In this document: piece by piece, positions 25,701-34,049 of the stretch | Layout: the number at the start of each line of letters is the position of its first letter | How positions within the stretch are numbered: the stretch's first letter is position 1 | DNA from: Asticcacaulis sp. EMRT-3 | GTDB taxonomy: Bacteria > Pseudomonadota > Alphaproteobacteria > Caulobacterales > Caulobacteraceae | DNA: 64,000 nucleotides | Assembly (NCBI RefSeq): GCF_030027245.1 | Contig: NZ_JASERT010000001.1 | Coordinates: forward strand, 1,542,501 to 1,606,500 | Direction: 5' to 3' | The notes under the pieces: model-generated | Told to the model about the DNA's origin: nothing | What the model saw: only the letters and a program-made list of their open reading frames with translations | Databases searched by the model: none | Translations under genes and position numbers: made by a program

Positions 25701-25840
25701 AAATGCAGGTTTTTCTGACGCGACCACGCCTTGAGCAAATCCTTGAACGCTTCGCGCACCGTGCTTTCGCTTAAACTACCGGAGAATTTCTTCACCCGGT
25801 CAAGCTCGGCCAGAAACTGGTTGATCAGAATTTCGCTCAA
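22778..25840 (-). CDS. Single-chain restriction-modification enzyme (type IIG-like)
   Basis: The 1020-residue protein has an N-terminal PD-(D/E)xK-like nuclease motif (PDGT near residue 64, WEAKD with Glu79 and Lys81), a helical linker, and an N6-adenine methyltransferase with LDPATGTGTF at about 339-348 (SAM binding) and IGNPPYN at about 451-457 (catalytic NPPY). The C-terminal part should recognise the target. No helicase motifs are seen, so it is closer to type IIG than to helicase-bearing type ISP enzymes. Residues about 553-803 (24180-23430) are encoded by distinctly AT-rich DNA, unlike the rest of the gene, which points to exchange of the specificity domain. There is no partner gene. 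Confidence 0.85.
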   Translation of the reverse strand: MSEILINQFLAELDRVKKFSGSLSESTVREAFKDLLKAWSRQKNLHFLAELAVESNQKTRVIPDGTILHDLRVPLGYWEAKDTADDLDEEIRKKFAKGYPQDNIVFENSHTAVLIQNRTEVMRAAMTDVAELNRLLTRFFAYERPEIEDFRKAVQQFKTDLPMVLEALRSRIDAAYAENAAFQAAAAAFLAQAKQTINPSVSDTDVREMLIQHILTEEIFSHVFKDGEFHRENNIAKALYGLESQFFTGAVKRETLHALQPYYAAINSNAALISSHHEKQTFLKVIYENFYKVYNPKAADRLGVVYTPNEIVRFMIEGADWLTQKHFHRSLIDRDVQILDPATGTGTFICELLEHFRGQPDKLAHKYKHELHANEVAILPYYVANLNIEATYAAISGQFAEYPSLCFVDTLDNVAALGIYSGHQHDLFGAMSDENIARVKRQNEKTISVIIGNPPYNANQQNENDNNKNREYARIDQRIKDTYIKASTAQKTKLYDMYARFFRWASDRLNKDGVLAFITNRSFIDSRTFDGFRKTVAKDFADIYVVDLGGDYKGSGIASGGNVFDIGTGVAISFLLKKQVNSKKKTDAQIYYAYPPENSSKDNKLAWVSSRKASDVKWELIEPSEDGYWVNNPENSYGSEISIASKATKSNNSKSQDRALFKSYSLGVVTNRDEWVYGYSEKSVSDKINYLINVYENERKDSAGAVFDSEIKWTRSVKKNLNKGVAYKLNDGIIRDCLYRPFDRRKVYYSVKLNEMVYLTPKYFGEREIKNNIAITFTDPTAQKPFMVMATDIIPDLHLVGAAAGTEILPRYRYTTEGERLDNITDWGLKQFEANYGKGAVTKDDIFAYCYGVLHDPVYREKYALNLKRDFPRVPLYDDFGQWRDWGQTLLDLHIGYESAPPFAFERMDVPDEKARTADVTPRVILKSDPDNGVVTLDSETKLTGIPRAAWDYRLGNRSAIDWVLDQHKEKTPKDATIREKFNTYRFADYKDKVIDLLARVITVSLETVAITEAMKAAKR

Positions 25841-25908
25841 AATTTGATTCCCCCGCGAACGCGCAGCACACGCAACAGCCTTACCATAAACACGTAACGA
25901 CCCAGGGG

Positions 25909-26373
25909 CTAGCCCACCTTCACCGTGCGGATCGAGAACTGGCTGACCAGCTTGGACACGCCCGGCATGGTGGACAGCACGTCGCGGTGAACATCCTCAT
26001 AGGACAGGCTTTCGCGCAGCACGATCTTGAGCAGATAATCGGCCTCGCCCGACATCAGGTGGCATTCCTCGATAGCGGCGCAGGCAATCGCCGCCTTCTC
26101 GAACTTCTCAAAGGTTTCGCGGCGCTGGTCATGCAGGGTGACATGCACGAACACCGTGCCCTGTTTGCCCTGCACATTGTCGGCGATGACGGCGCGATAA
26201 CCGGCGATCACGCCCTTCTGTTCGAGAATTTTGACGCGGCGATGGGCGGCGGAAGGCGACAGTCCGACCGCCTGCCCCAGATCGGCCGAAGTGGCGCGCG
26301 CATCCTGACGCAAGACCCTGATCAGTTCGCGGTCAAAAGAATCCAGATCGGAAAATTTATCGCTGCCAGCCAT
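25909..26373 (-). CDS. Lrp/AsnC family transcriptional regulator
   Basis: From the ATG at 26373 the product has 154 residues: an N-terminal helix-turn-helix (LDSFDRELIRVLRQDARATS, then LGQAVGLSPSAAHRRVKILE) and a C-terminal RAM ligand-binding domain (ECHLMSGEADYLLKIVL, then SQFSIRTVKVG). It diverges from the alanine dehydrogenase gene with a 115-bp AT-rich gap, the classical arrangement of an Lrp-type activator (AldR-like) responding to alanine. A longer start at 26409 is possible but lacks similarity. Confidence 0.9.
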   Translation of the reverse strand: MAGSDKFSDLDSFDRELIRVLRQDARATSADLGQAVGLSPSAAHRRVKILEQKGVIAGYRAVIADNVQGKQGTVFVHVTLHDQRRETFEKFEKAAIACAAIEECHLMSGEADYLLKIVLRESLSYEDVHRDVLSTMPGVSKLVSQFSIRTVKVG

Positions 26374-26488
26374 GCTTGTGAGAATATATCCATCAGATTG
26401 CCAGTTCAAGTCATATAATTTCCAGAATTTCCCGCAGGCTTAGGATCATACTGATTTCATTGGGTGCTTTTTTAAAAGGACGATCACG

Positions 26489-27586
26489 ATGAAAATCAGC
26501 GTGCCCAGGGAAATCAAGAACCACGAATACCGCGTCGGTCTGGTGCCGCATTCGGTGGCCGAACTGAGCCATCAGGGCCATCAGGTGTTCGTCGAAACCG
26601 GGGCCGGCGCGGGCATCGGCTTTTCCGATGACGACTATAGCGCCGCCGGGGCCACCATCCTGGCCACGCCGGAGGAAACCTTCGCGGCGGGTGAGCTGAT
26701 CGTCAAGGTCAAGGAGCCGCAACTGGCCGAATGTGCGCGCCTCAAAGCTTCGCAGACCCTGTTCACCTATCTGCACCTGGCCGCCGACAAGCCACAGGCC
26801 GAGGCCCTGATGCGTTCAGGTGCCACCTGCATCGCCTATGAAACCGTCACCGAGGCCGAGGGCGGATTGCCGCTGCTGCGGCCCATGTCGGAAGTGGCCG
26901 GGCGGCTATCCGTGCATGTCGGGGCCACCTATCTGCACAAGGCGTTCGGCGGACGCGGCGTGCTTCTGGGCGGCGTGCCCGGCGTGGCCCCGGCGAAGGT
27001 GGTGATCATCGGCGGCGGCGTGGCGGGCGTCAATGCCGCCCAGATGGCGGTGGGGCTGTCGGCGGATGTTACCCTGTTCGACATCAATGCCCATAAGCTG
27101 ATCGGGATCGACCAGATGTTTCATGGCCGGGTGAAGACCGCCTTTTCTTCCAGGGCCGCTTTGGCGCAGGCCTTGCGCGAAGCCGATCTGGTCATCGGCG
27201 CGGTGCTGATCCCCGGTGCCGCTGCGCCCAAACTGGTGACGCGCGCCATGCTGAAAACCATGCAGGCCGGGGCGGTTCTGGTCGATATTGCCATCGATCA
27301 GGGCGGCTGTTTTGAAACCTCGCACGCCACCACCCATCAGGACCCGATCTTCATCGTCGATGGTATCGTCCACTATTGCGTCGCCAATATGCCGGGGGCG
27401 GTGGCGCGCACCTCGACCCTGGCGCTCAATAACGCCACCCTGCCCTTTGTGGCAAAGATGGCGCGCATGGGGGTTTCGGCTGCATTGGCCGCCGATCCGC
27501 ATCTGATGAACGGGCTGAATGTGGCGGGCGGCCAGATCACCTGCCAGCCGGTGGCCGAGGCGCTGGGCCTGCCGTTTGCGGCCTGA
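26489..27586 (+). CDS. ald: Alanine dehydrogenase
   Basis: The 365-residue enzyme interconverts L-alanine and pyruvate with NAD. Visible features are MKISVPREIKNHEYRVGLVP at the start, IVKVKEPQ with the substrate-binding Lys near 74, TYLHLAAD with the catalytic His near 95, and the Rossmann loop VVIIGGGVAGVNAAQMAVG near 170. Divergence from an Lrp-type gene implies alanine-responsive regulation. A palindrome GCCTGAAAAA/ATTTTCAGGC spans its stop codon. Confidence 0.95.
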   Translation: MKISVPREIKNHEYRVGLVPHSVAELSHQGHQVFVETGAGAGIGFSDDDYSAAGATILATPEETFAAGELIVKVKEPQLAECARLKASQTLFTYLHLAADKPQAEALMRSGATCIAYETVTEAEGGLPLLRPMSEVAGRLSVHVGATYLHKAFGGRGVLLGGVPGVAPAKVVIIGGGVAGVNAAQMAVGLSADVTLFDINAHKLIGIDQMFHGRVKTAFSSRAALAQALREADLVIGAVLIPGAAAPKLVTRAMLKTMQAGAVLVDIAIDQGGCFETSHATTHQDPIFIVDGIVHYCVANMPGAVARTSTLALNNATLPFVAKMARMGVSAALAADPHLMNGLNVAGGQITCQPVAEALGLPFAA

Positions 27587-27700
27587 AAAAATTTTCAGGC
27601 TCGCCTGATCCAACTGCGCGGTAGCGGCGTAATCAGATCACCAACCCAACCAGCAGCGGCGCCGCTCTCCCCCTGTCCCCCCCAAAGTGCGGCGTCCTTA

Positions 27701-27740
27701 CGCCCGGAACCTTTCCCCCCCAGGTTCCGGGCGTTTTTTT
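27701..27740 (+). terminator. Intrinsic terminator after ald
   Basis: A 12-bp stem CGCCCGGAACCT / AGGTTCCGGGCG (27701-27712 and 27722-27733) around a pyrimidine loop is followed by seven T residues. Confidence 0.9.
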
Positions 27741-27787
27741 ATGCACTGCGGCATTTTTCCATTGTGCCTGCCCCGTTCCACATGAAA

Positions 27788-27805
27788 CTGTCATGACTGC
27801 GTCGT
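27788..27805 (+). promoter_or_regulatory. Candidate Pho box
   Basis: CTGTCAT (27788-27794) is an exact PhoB half-site; GCGTCGT follows at the canonical 11-bp spacing but matches only four of seven positions. It lies 27 bp before the start of a secreted phosphatase-family gene, which makes phosphate control plausible but unproven. Confidence 0.35.
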
Positions 27806-27831
27806 AAACAGCGGGTGCGGAGGACGCCATC

Positions 27832-29718
27832 ATGACACGCATTTTTGTTTCCAAGACCAAGATCCGACTGCTGGCCAGCGCCTTCTGTCTGGCCCTGAGC
27901 TGGGCGCCAGCCCTGTATGCCCAAACGGCAGCCCAGACGGCACCTGCGGCAGCCAAGCCGCGCAATGTCATCATCTTCGTGGCCGATGGCCTGCGCTATG
28001 GCATTGTCAATCATGACACCGCCCCGACCTTCGCCAATATTCAGACAAACGGCGTCGATTTCCGCAATTCCCACGCCATGTACCCCACCGTCACCACGGT
28101 CAATGCCTCGGCCATCGCCACGGGTCATGGTATTGGTGATACCGGCGAATGGGCCAACAGCCTCAAACTGCCCAGCCTGCCCGTCGCGCCGAACCAGACC
28201 GTTCACGGCATGGAGGACGATCTGGTGCTGAAACAGACCAATGCAGCTTTTGGCGGCAATTATCTCGACGAGATGAGCCTGTTGCATCTGGCGCGCGACA
28301 ACGGCTATCAGACCGCCGCCATCGGCAAGGAAGGCCCGATCCTCATTCAGGACATCGACGCCGCCGACGGCAAATCGACATTGATTTTCGACGATTCGAC
28401 CGGCAGGAAAGACCGCGCCGTTCCCCTGCCCGCCGATGTGATCGCCGCCATGCAGGCGGCGGACATCGCCGTGCAGGCGCCCGGTCGCGGCACCAATGGC
28501 GATACCGGCAGCGATACCACGCCCGGCACCCAAATGGCCAATATCGAGCAGCAGCCGTGGTTTGTCGATGTGGCCACCAAGGTGGTGTTGCCGCGCTTTG
28601 CCGCCACGGGCCAGCCCTTCGCTCTGGTGTACTGGTCGCGCGATCCTGACGGCACCCAGCATAATCAGGGCGACAGCCTGAACAGTTTCTCGCCCGGCAT
28701 CAATGGCAAGACCTCGCTGGCCGCCGTGCGCAATGCTTCGGACAATCTTCAGGCCCTGATCGATGAACTGAAGACGCTCGGCATTTACGATAATACCGAC
28801 ATCTTCGTCACCGCCGATCATGGTTTTTCGACCATTTCGCGCCAGTCGAAGACCTCTTATGCCGCCAGCCTGGCCTATCCCAATGATACGGTGAAGGGCT
28901 TCCTGCCTGATGGCTTTATGGCTATCGATCTGGCCCACGCCCTGAACCTGCCGCTGGCCGACAATAATGGCCTGCCGATCAACTATACCCAGGGCTTCCA
29001 CCCCAAGGGCATGGCTCGTCTGGGCCCCGATGCGCAAGCCCCCGAAGCGACAGTCGTTGAAAGCGGCGGCTCCGACCTGATCTATCTCGATCCGAAAACG
29101 GCCCGCACATTAGCCCCGCGCATCGTCAAATTCCTGACGACACAAGACTATGTGGCGGCGATCTTCGTCGATGACGGCCTGGGCACCATCCCCGGAGCCT
29201 TGCCGATGAGCGCCGTGGGTTTAGAAGGGTCTGCGCGCACCGAACGGCCCGCCATCTATGTCAGCTTCGCCGATTTCGCCCTGCCGTCGTGCGTCAAAAA
29301 ATGGCATGATCCAGAGATCTGCTCGGTGATGGTGTCCGATACCAACCTGCAACAGGGTCAGGGCAATCATGGCGGACTGACGCGCGCCAATACACGCAAT
29401 TTCATGGCCGCCACCGGCCCCGATTTCAAAACGGGCTTTATCGATAACTCGCCCGTTTCCAACGCCGACATCACCCCGACACTGGCCCATATTCTCGGCT
29501 TCAGCCTGCCCTCGAAAGGCGTGCTGAAGGGCCGGGTGATCAATGAGGCCCTGACCGGCGGGCCCGACGCCACGCCTGCCACCGCCCATGTCACGCGCTC
29601 GCCAACCACGCCGGGCGGTTTCGTCACCGTGCTGGAAAGCCAGACCATCGGAGATGAAACCTATCTCGACGCTGCCGGAATGCCGGGCCGCGTGGTGGGG
29701 CTGAAAACCACAAAATAA
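27832..29718 (+). CDS. Secreted alkaline phosphatase superfamily enzyme
   Basis: The 628-residue product has a signal peptide ending near LYAQ (residue 31) and then VIIFVADGLRYG with a metal-binding Asp, MYPTVTTVNASAIATG with the nucleophile Thr region, and DIFVTADHGFSTI with the DHG metal ligands. This is the phosphodiesterase/sulfatase-like branch of the alkaline phosphatase superfamily. The substrate cannot be read from the sequence; a phosphate monoester or diester is likely. Immediately after the stop lies a family A repeat that looks like a terminator. Confidence 0.85.
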   Translation: MTRIFVSKTKIRLLASAFCLALSWAPALYAQTAAQTAPAAAKPRNVIIFVADGLRYGIVNHDTAPTFANIQTNGVDFRNSHAMYPTVTTVNASAIATGHGIGDTGEWANSLKLPSLPVAPNQTVHGMEDDLVLKQTNAAFGGNYLDEMSLLHLARDNGYQTAAIGKEGPILIQDIDAADGKSTLIFDDSTGRKDRAVPLPADVIAAMQAADIAVQAPGRGTNGDTGSDTTPGTQMANIEQQPWFVDVATKVVLPRFAATGQPFALVYWSRDPDGTQHNQGDSLNSFSPGINGKTSLAAVRNASDNLQALIDELKTLGIYDNTDIFVTADHGFSTISRQSKTSYAASLAYPNDTVKGFLPDGFMAIDLAHALNLPLADNNGLPINYTQGFHPKGMARLGPDAQAPEATVVESGGSDLIYLDPKTARTLAPRIVKFLTTQDYVAAIFVDDGLGTIPGALPMSAVGLEGSARTERPAIYVSFADFALPSCVKKWHDPEICSVMVSDTNLQQGQGNHGGLTRANTRNFMAATGPDFKTGFIDNSPVSNADITPTLAHILGFSLPSKGVLKGRVINEALTGGPDATPATAHVTRSPTTPGGFVTVLESQTIGDETYLDAAGMPGRVVGLKTTK

Positions 29719-29723
29719 CCGGC

Positions 29724-29848
29724 TAGAGCGCACTTCGATCTGATAGAATCAGATCGGCGCTCTAAGCTTTTGTTTTGACGCGCATCTGGATCCGAAACGC
29801 AGTTCGGCGTCAGCCAAAAGTGCGTCACACTTTTCGGGATGCGCTCTA
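29724..29848 (+). repeat. Family A interspersed repeat
   Basis: Starts TAGAGCGC and ends GCGCTCTA. It contains CGATCTGAT-AGA-ATCAGATCG inside a GAGCGC/GCGCTC stem, followed by AAGCTTTTGTTTT, so it can terminate the phosphatase transcript. It abuts a family B repeat and is the best intact match for the copy inside the GH92 gene. Confidence 0.8.
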
Positions 29849-29936
29849 GAGCGGTCTGCATTCTGATTGAATCGGTCAAAGGAATGCAAACCGCTCTACA
29901 TTTTACGTTTTTCCGCATCTCGCATTCAATTTGTAA
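29847..29936 (+). repeat. Family B repeat, left part, split by IS630
   Basis: TAGAGCGGTCTGCATTCTGA and onward matches the intact copies at 36378-36492 and 46205-46319 up to TTTGTAA. The rest (AGTCAAATTAAACGCTC) resumes at 32527, on the far side of the insertion sequence. Confidence 0.88.
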
Positions 29937-29952
29937 TACCAACCTCAGTTAA

Positions 29953-30402
29953 TCAGCACTCTTTGGCCCATTCTCGAATTCCGAGGGACATTATCCTCCA
30001 CGGTTGATCGATGAGCTTGTTCCAGGCTTCGCAACAGAGATCGACAATGTCCTCGTAGGAGTTGAAGATGCGATTTGAAAGCCAGTTTTGGCGCATAAAT
30101 TGCCATACGTTTTCGACAGGGTTGAGTTCCGGCGCCTTCGACGGCAGGGGTAGAAGTGTAATGTTGTCGGGGACGACGAGTTTTCCCGACGTATGCCACC
30201 CAGCCTTGTCCAGGATGAGAACGGCATGGCATCCCTTATCGACGGCGGCGCTTATTTCATCAAGATGTTGCGCCATGGCAAAGCTGTCGCAGAACGGCAT
30301 AATCATTCCCGCGCCCTTTCCTTTATATGGGCAAATGGCACCGAATATGTAGGCTGACTTGGTGCGCTGATCTTTCGGCGCACTCGGTCGGGTTCCGCGC
30401 AG
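29953..30402 (-). pseudogene. IS630 transposase, C-terminal part (orfB), cut by IS256
   Basis: The minus strand reads RGTRPSAPKDQRTKSAYIFG and onward, with LILDKAGWH (second catalytic Asp) and PSKAPELNPVENVW (catalytic Glu), ending at 29953. These are the later parts of the IS630 DDE domain. The first catalytic Asp is encoded beyond the IS256 insertion near 31880. The gene is inactive in its present form. Confidence 0.88.
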
Positions 30403-30472
30403 GATCGTGCCCCAGGGCGTGGTGTAATTGAGCGCTTGGCATCAATGACTTCCGGACAGGTCCGGGTTTCGC

Positions 30473-31672
30473 TCAGTTTGCCACGGCTGGCATGCTGAGA
30501 AGTGGATCATCGCTGAGTTGTGCGATGGTTTCAAGGGTAATGTAGCGTCCGCGCTGAACCGCCCATTCGTCATTTTGTTCGAGCAGGATGGCGCCGACCA
30601 GTCTGGTGATGGCATCGTCGTTTGGGAAGATGCCCACGACATCGCAGCGACGCTTGATTTCGCCATTGAGCCGTTCAATGGGGTTGGTTGAGTGCAGCTT
30701 GATGCGGTGTTCCTTCGGGAAGGTCATATAGGCCAGGACATCGTGCTCAGCCTCGTCCATGATCGTGGCCAGCTTTGGCATTTTGGGCCTGAGCTGGTCG
30801 GCGACGTTTCGCCATTGGGTACTCGCCGTTTCCGCCGTCTCCTGGGCGAAGGCCGTGCCGATGAAGGCAGAGACGACGCGTCGCCCGCTCTTGCCGGCAT
30901 GGGCGCAGACATTGCGCATGAAGTGAACACGGCAGCGCTGCCAGGTGGCGTTGAGAACCTTGGAGACGGCACCCTTGATCCCGATGTGGGCATCAGAGAC
31001 CACAAGTTTGACACCACGCAGGCCCCGGCGTGTCAGGTTGCGCAGGAACTCTGCCCAGATCGGTTCGGCTTCCGAGGTGCCGACCTCCATGCCCAGCACT
31101 TCACGCCTGCCGTCGCTGTTGACGCCAACGCAGATGATGACGGCGACCGAGACGATACGGCCGCCCCGGCGCACCTTCAGATACGTAGCGTCAATCCAGA
31201 TGTATGGCCATTCCCCTTCAATGGGGCGGTTCAGGAAAGCCTTCACACGGTCATCGATCTCTTCGCACAGCCGACTGACCTGACTCTTGGAGATGCCGCT
31301 CATCCCCATCGCCTTGACCAGATCATCGACAGAGCGCGTCGAGATACCCTGAACGTAAGCCTCCTGGATCACAGCCGTCAGTGCCTTCTCGGCCACGCGC
31401 CTGGGCTCCAGGAAACCCGGGAAGTAACTGCCTTTACGAAGCTTCGGGATCCGAAGCTCGACCGTGCCTGCGCGTGTTTCCCAGTCTCGGTCACGATAGC
31501 CGTTGCGCTGGACCAGCCGGTCGCCGGTTTTCTCATGGTAGCCGGCACCGGTCATGCCGCTCACTTCCAATGCCATCAAGCGTTCAGCCGTGAAGCTGAT
31601 CATGTCGCGCAACAAATCGCTGTCTGAGGTCTTTTCAACAAGCCCTTTCAGGGCCATCATATCGTCGGTCAT
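30473..31672 (-). CDS. IS256-family (mutator-type) transposase
   Basis: The 399-residue protein starts [20 protein letters not shown]. It carries the catalytic residues in [13 protein letters not shown] (Asp), [15 protein letters not shown] (Asp, with CRVHFMRN after it) and [15 protein letters not shown] (Glu). The reading frame is intact, so the element may be active. A TTG 11 codons upstream could also serve as start. Confidence 0.95.
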   Translation of the reverse strand: MTDDMMALKGLVEKTSDSDLLRDMISFTAERLMALEVSGMTGAGYHEKTGDRLVQRNGYRDRDWETRAGTVELRIPKLRKGSYFPGFLEPRRVAEKALTAVIQEAYVQGISTRSVDDLVKAMGMSGISKSQVSRLCEEIDDRVKAFLNRPIEGEWPYIWIDATYLKVRRGGRIVSVAVIICVGVNSDGRREVLGMEVGTSEAEPIWAEFLRNLTRRGLRGVKLVVSDAHIGIKGAVSKVLNATWQRCRVHFMRNVCAHAGKSGRRVVSAFIGTAFAQETAETASTQWRNVADQLRPKMPKLATIMDEAEHDVLAYMTFPKEHRIKLHSTNPIERLNGEIKRRCDVVGIFPNDDAITRLVGAILLEQNDEWAVQRGRYITLETIAQLSDDPLLSMPAVAN

Positions 31673-31740
31673 CGGTGTTCTTTCGTTCTGGAATGAGTGT
31701 CGCAACCCAAACCTATCCGAAAATCACTGATGACCAACCC

Positions 31741-31796
31741 GCTACGCTAAGGCTCGCTTTGCCCTTTTGAATGGGCAGCGAGCCATGCGCTACGCT
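31741..31796. repeat. Hairpin flanked by GCTACGCT direct repeats in the IS256 end
   Basis: GCTACGCT occurs at 31741-31748 and 31789-31796. Between them GGCTCGCTTTGCCC pairs with GGGCAGCGAGCC around an eight-base loop. The segment interrupts the otherwise extended inverted similarity of the two IS ends, as if it had been added on one side only. Confidence 0.6.
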
Positions 31797-31838
31797 CTTA
31801 CCCAGTTACACCACTCGCTGGGACACGACCCCGCGCAG

Positions 31839-32440
31839 GGCCCAGCGCCGTGTTATCTGGGTTTTCTGGCCAAACCTTGCCTCATCTTGAAACCAAACTT
31901 CTACGTCAGTTCCTTTTGGGAGCTTCGATTTGATCTTTGCCAGTTCGGTTGGGAGTTTTTTTTAAATTCTTCAAGGGCATATTCATTCTGAGCGTGATGC
32001 TTGGGGCGAGCCGATAACTTGCGATAACCGAGCTTTTTTAGAACGCCCCCCAAGGTATTCTCGGCCATGGATATCCCATATTCATCGTGGATCCAGCCCA
32101 CCAGATCAATCAGGCGCCAACGAACGACACCGTGAATGGCGGGGATAGGGCCGGCCTCGACCATACGGATCAAGGCCTGCTGTTGCGCGTCATTCAACTT
32201 CGGCGCGGCCCCCTTGGCCTTGCGGTCAAATAGGTAGTCTGGACCGCCATCATTGAAACGTTCCACCCAGTCTCGAAGAATTTGAACGCCACATCCAAGG
32301 GTTTTAGCGGCTTGCGAACGGCTTCCCCCATCATAAACCACGGCAAGCGCTAAAAGGCGACGAGCCTGGTTGGCGTCACGGCTATGACGCGCAAGACTGC
32401 GTAAACCCGCAGCATCAAAATCGTTTCTCAGTTTCAACAT
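31839..32440 (-). pseudogene. IS630 transposase, N-terminal part (orfA plus start of orfB)
   Basis: From ATG at 32440, after GGGAGG, the frame encodes a helix-turn-helix half (RSQAAKTLGCGVQILRDWVE and so on) and ends at 31901. In the -1 frame, translation after A AAA AAC (955-961) reads LPTELAKIKSKLPKG, then VWFQDEARFGQKTQITRRWA, which is the start of the DDE domain up to the IS256 insertion. The two-frame layout suggests programmed frameshifting rather than decay. Confidence 0.8.
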
Positions 32441-32524
32441 CTCGGATACCTCCCAGGCACCCAAGGAATCATGCTTCGCGAATTTACAAACTCACAATTG
32501 AGTCATCGATAGGCGAGATTGGTA

Positions 32525-32552
32525 TAAGTCAAATTAAACGCTCGTTGCTCTA
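32525..32552 (+). repeat. Family B repeat, right part
   Basis: TAAGTCAAATTAAACGCTCG and the closing TTGCTCTA complete the repeat begun at 29847. Together the two parts give the full 115-bp element with one TAA duplicated. Confidence 0.88.
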
Positions 32553-32636
32553 GCACCACATCTTTTTATTGGACAATTTCACCCCCGCAAAACATAGTAG
32601 CCGGAGAAACCTATAAAATGCCGGGACGGAAAGAGC

Positions 32637-33122
32637 ATGGCGCGTGCGCCCACTATTCGCCGCATCGGGGCTGACGAGCTGGAGATCGTGCGCGAACTGG
32701 CGCTGATCATCTGGCCCAAATGCTACCGCAACATCATCGGCCCCGACCGGGTGGACGCGATGCTGGCCGTTCTCTATGCCAGCGAGGCACTGGAAACCGA
32801 GATGCGGGCGGGCCATGTCTTCTGGCTGGCGCGGGTCGGCGCGCTGGATGTCGGCTATGCCTCCGCCTGGCTGGAGGGCGAGCGCCTGTGGCTGAAAAAA
32901 CTGTATGTGCGCGATGATTTTCGCGGCCACGGCCTCGGCAAGGCGCTGATGGAGACCGCGCTTGAGCATTTTCCGGCGCGCGAACTGGCGCTCAATGTCA
33001 ATAAGGACAATGCTCCGGCCATCGCCTATTATCAGCGCAGCGGCTTTCTGATCGAAGCCGAGGTGCCGGTGCGCATGGGGCCCTATGATTTTACCGATTA
33101 TGTCATGTGCAAACGTCTGTAA
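32637..33122 (+). CDS. GNAT family N-acetyltransferase (copy 1)
   Basis: The 161-residue product contains LWLKKLYVRDDFRGHGLGKA, the acetyl-CoA pyrophosphate loop (R/Q-x-x-G-x-G/A), and NKDNAPAIAYYQRSGF, the following helix and strand of the GNAT fold. The acceptor is unknown. GGAAAGAG precedes the ATG. It is clearly paralogous to the gene at 33412 (shared ADELEIV.ELA..IWPKCYR start). Confidence 0.85.
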   Translation: MARAPTIRRIGADELEIVRELALIIWPKCYRNIIGPDRVDAMLAVLYASEALETEMRAGHVFWLARVGALDVGYASAWLEGERLWLKKLYVRDDFRGHGLGKALMETALEHFPARELALNVNKDNAPAIAYYQRSGFLIEAEVPVRMGPYDFTDYVMCKRL

Positions 33123-33411
33123 AATTCATCAGTAAGCTTAATTTTGCTTTAACTATACCCGCAAAGCGAGAAAATAAGCTCCATAACAAACCCGTTACCG
33201 TGCATTTAACAACTTAACCGCGCACCGCGATTATGTTATGCACAGCCATGCGTCAGTTCCGCCGCATCGCCTGATTAAGGCAATTGTGATCATCTGACAG
33301 CACATTATTGCCGGATCGGGCATAAGGCGGCCCTAATTTCGCAAAATTCGAGGTGTTTACTGCTGCAAATACAATGACCTCCTGATTCCATACCCAAAGC
33401 GGAGCCGCGCC

Positions 33412-33924
33412 ATGTCCTATTCTCCCCGCTGCCGACTTGTATCCGCCGACGAACTTGAGATCGTCCACGAACTGGCCATGCAGATCTGGCCGAAATGCTA
33501 CCGCAGGATCGTGGCACCCGATCAGATAGACGCAATGGCCAGTGCCTTGTTCGACTCTGACCGGCTGGAAGCAGACATGCGCGAACGCGGCCAGTGTTTC
33601 TGGCTGGTCAGCCTGGCCGACCGTGAAGTCGGTTTTCTGTCGGCCAGCCTGAAGGACGGATGCCTCCATATTTCGCGGCTCTATGTCCTGCCCGAATATC
33701 GCGGCTGCGGGCTGGGCAAGGCGCTGATCGAGGCGGCTCAGGCGCATTTTGGCCCCGTCAACCAACTGTCGGTCACCGTCAACAAAGACTATACGCCCGC
33801 CGTCGAATTCTGCCTGCGCTCCGGTTTCAATATCGCCTACGAACTGCCGGTCAATCTCGGTCAATACGGCTTCATCCAGTATGAGATGCAGAAAGACCTG
33901 CGCATCCATGCGAAAGCCGGCTGA
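33412..33924 (+). CDS. GNAT family N-acetyltransferase (copy 2)
   Basis: The 170-residue product has ISRLYVLPEYRGCGLGKALI (acetyl-CoA loop) and VNKDYTPAVEFCLRSGFNI. It shares the same opening and overall layout with the upstream gene but has diverged to roughly half identity, so the tandem duplication is old. The 289-bp gap between the copies is AT-richer than its surroundings and holds no gene that I can support. Confidence 0.85.
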   Translation: MSYSPRCRLVSADELEIVHELAMQIWPKCYRRIVAPDQIDAMASALFDSDRLEADMRERGQCFWLVSLADREVGFLSASLKDGCLHISRLYVLPEYRGCGLGKALIEAAQAHFGPVNQLSVTVNKDYTPAVEFCLRSGFNIAYELPVNLGQYGFIQYEMQKDLRIHAKAG

Positions 33925-34049
33925 TCTTCAGGCGTTCCTGGATACCTCACCACTTCTTCTTTTGCCCGCCTTAAATTTGCGCTATGACATCCCATATGAG
34001 TGATCAGGGGCAGATTTATGCCCCGATACATCGACACAGGGGAGCCCTC

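Larger units (their letters stand above)
30403..31830 (-). mobile_element. IS256-family insertion sequence
   Basis: The 1428-bp element has inverted ends GATCGTGCCCCAG and (reversed) GGTCGTGTCCCAG, both continuing to GTGGTGTAA, and further inner inverted similarity around CATCA.TGA.TT.CGGA. It is flanked by an exact 8-bp direct repeat CCGCGCAG (30395-30402 and 31831-31838), as expected for IS256. It interrupts the IS630 transposase gene. Confidence 0.92.
29937..32524 (-). mobile_element. IS630-family insertion sequence, interrupted
   Basis: The ends are inverted: TACCAACCTC at 29937 and GAGATTGGTA ending at 32524. A TAA direct repeat flanks them (29934-29936 and 32525-32527), consistent with the TA target preference of IS630. 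Subtracting the nested IS256-type element and its 8-bp duplication leaves about 1150 bp, normal for IS630. The family B repeat provides the exact pre-insertion sequence. Confidence 0.9.

Noticed and set aside
29661..29942. 93-codon minus-strand frame in the repeat region
   Set aside because: It is a translation of the family A and B repeats; it is useful only for showing similarity to the GH92 insert.
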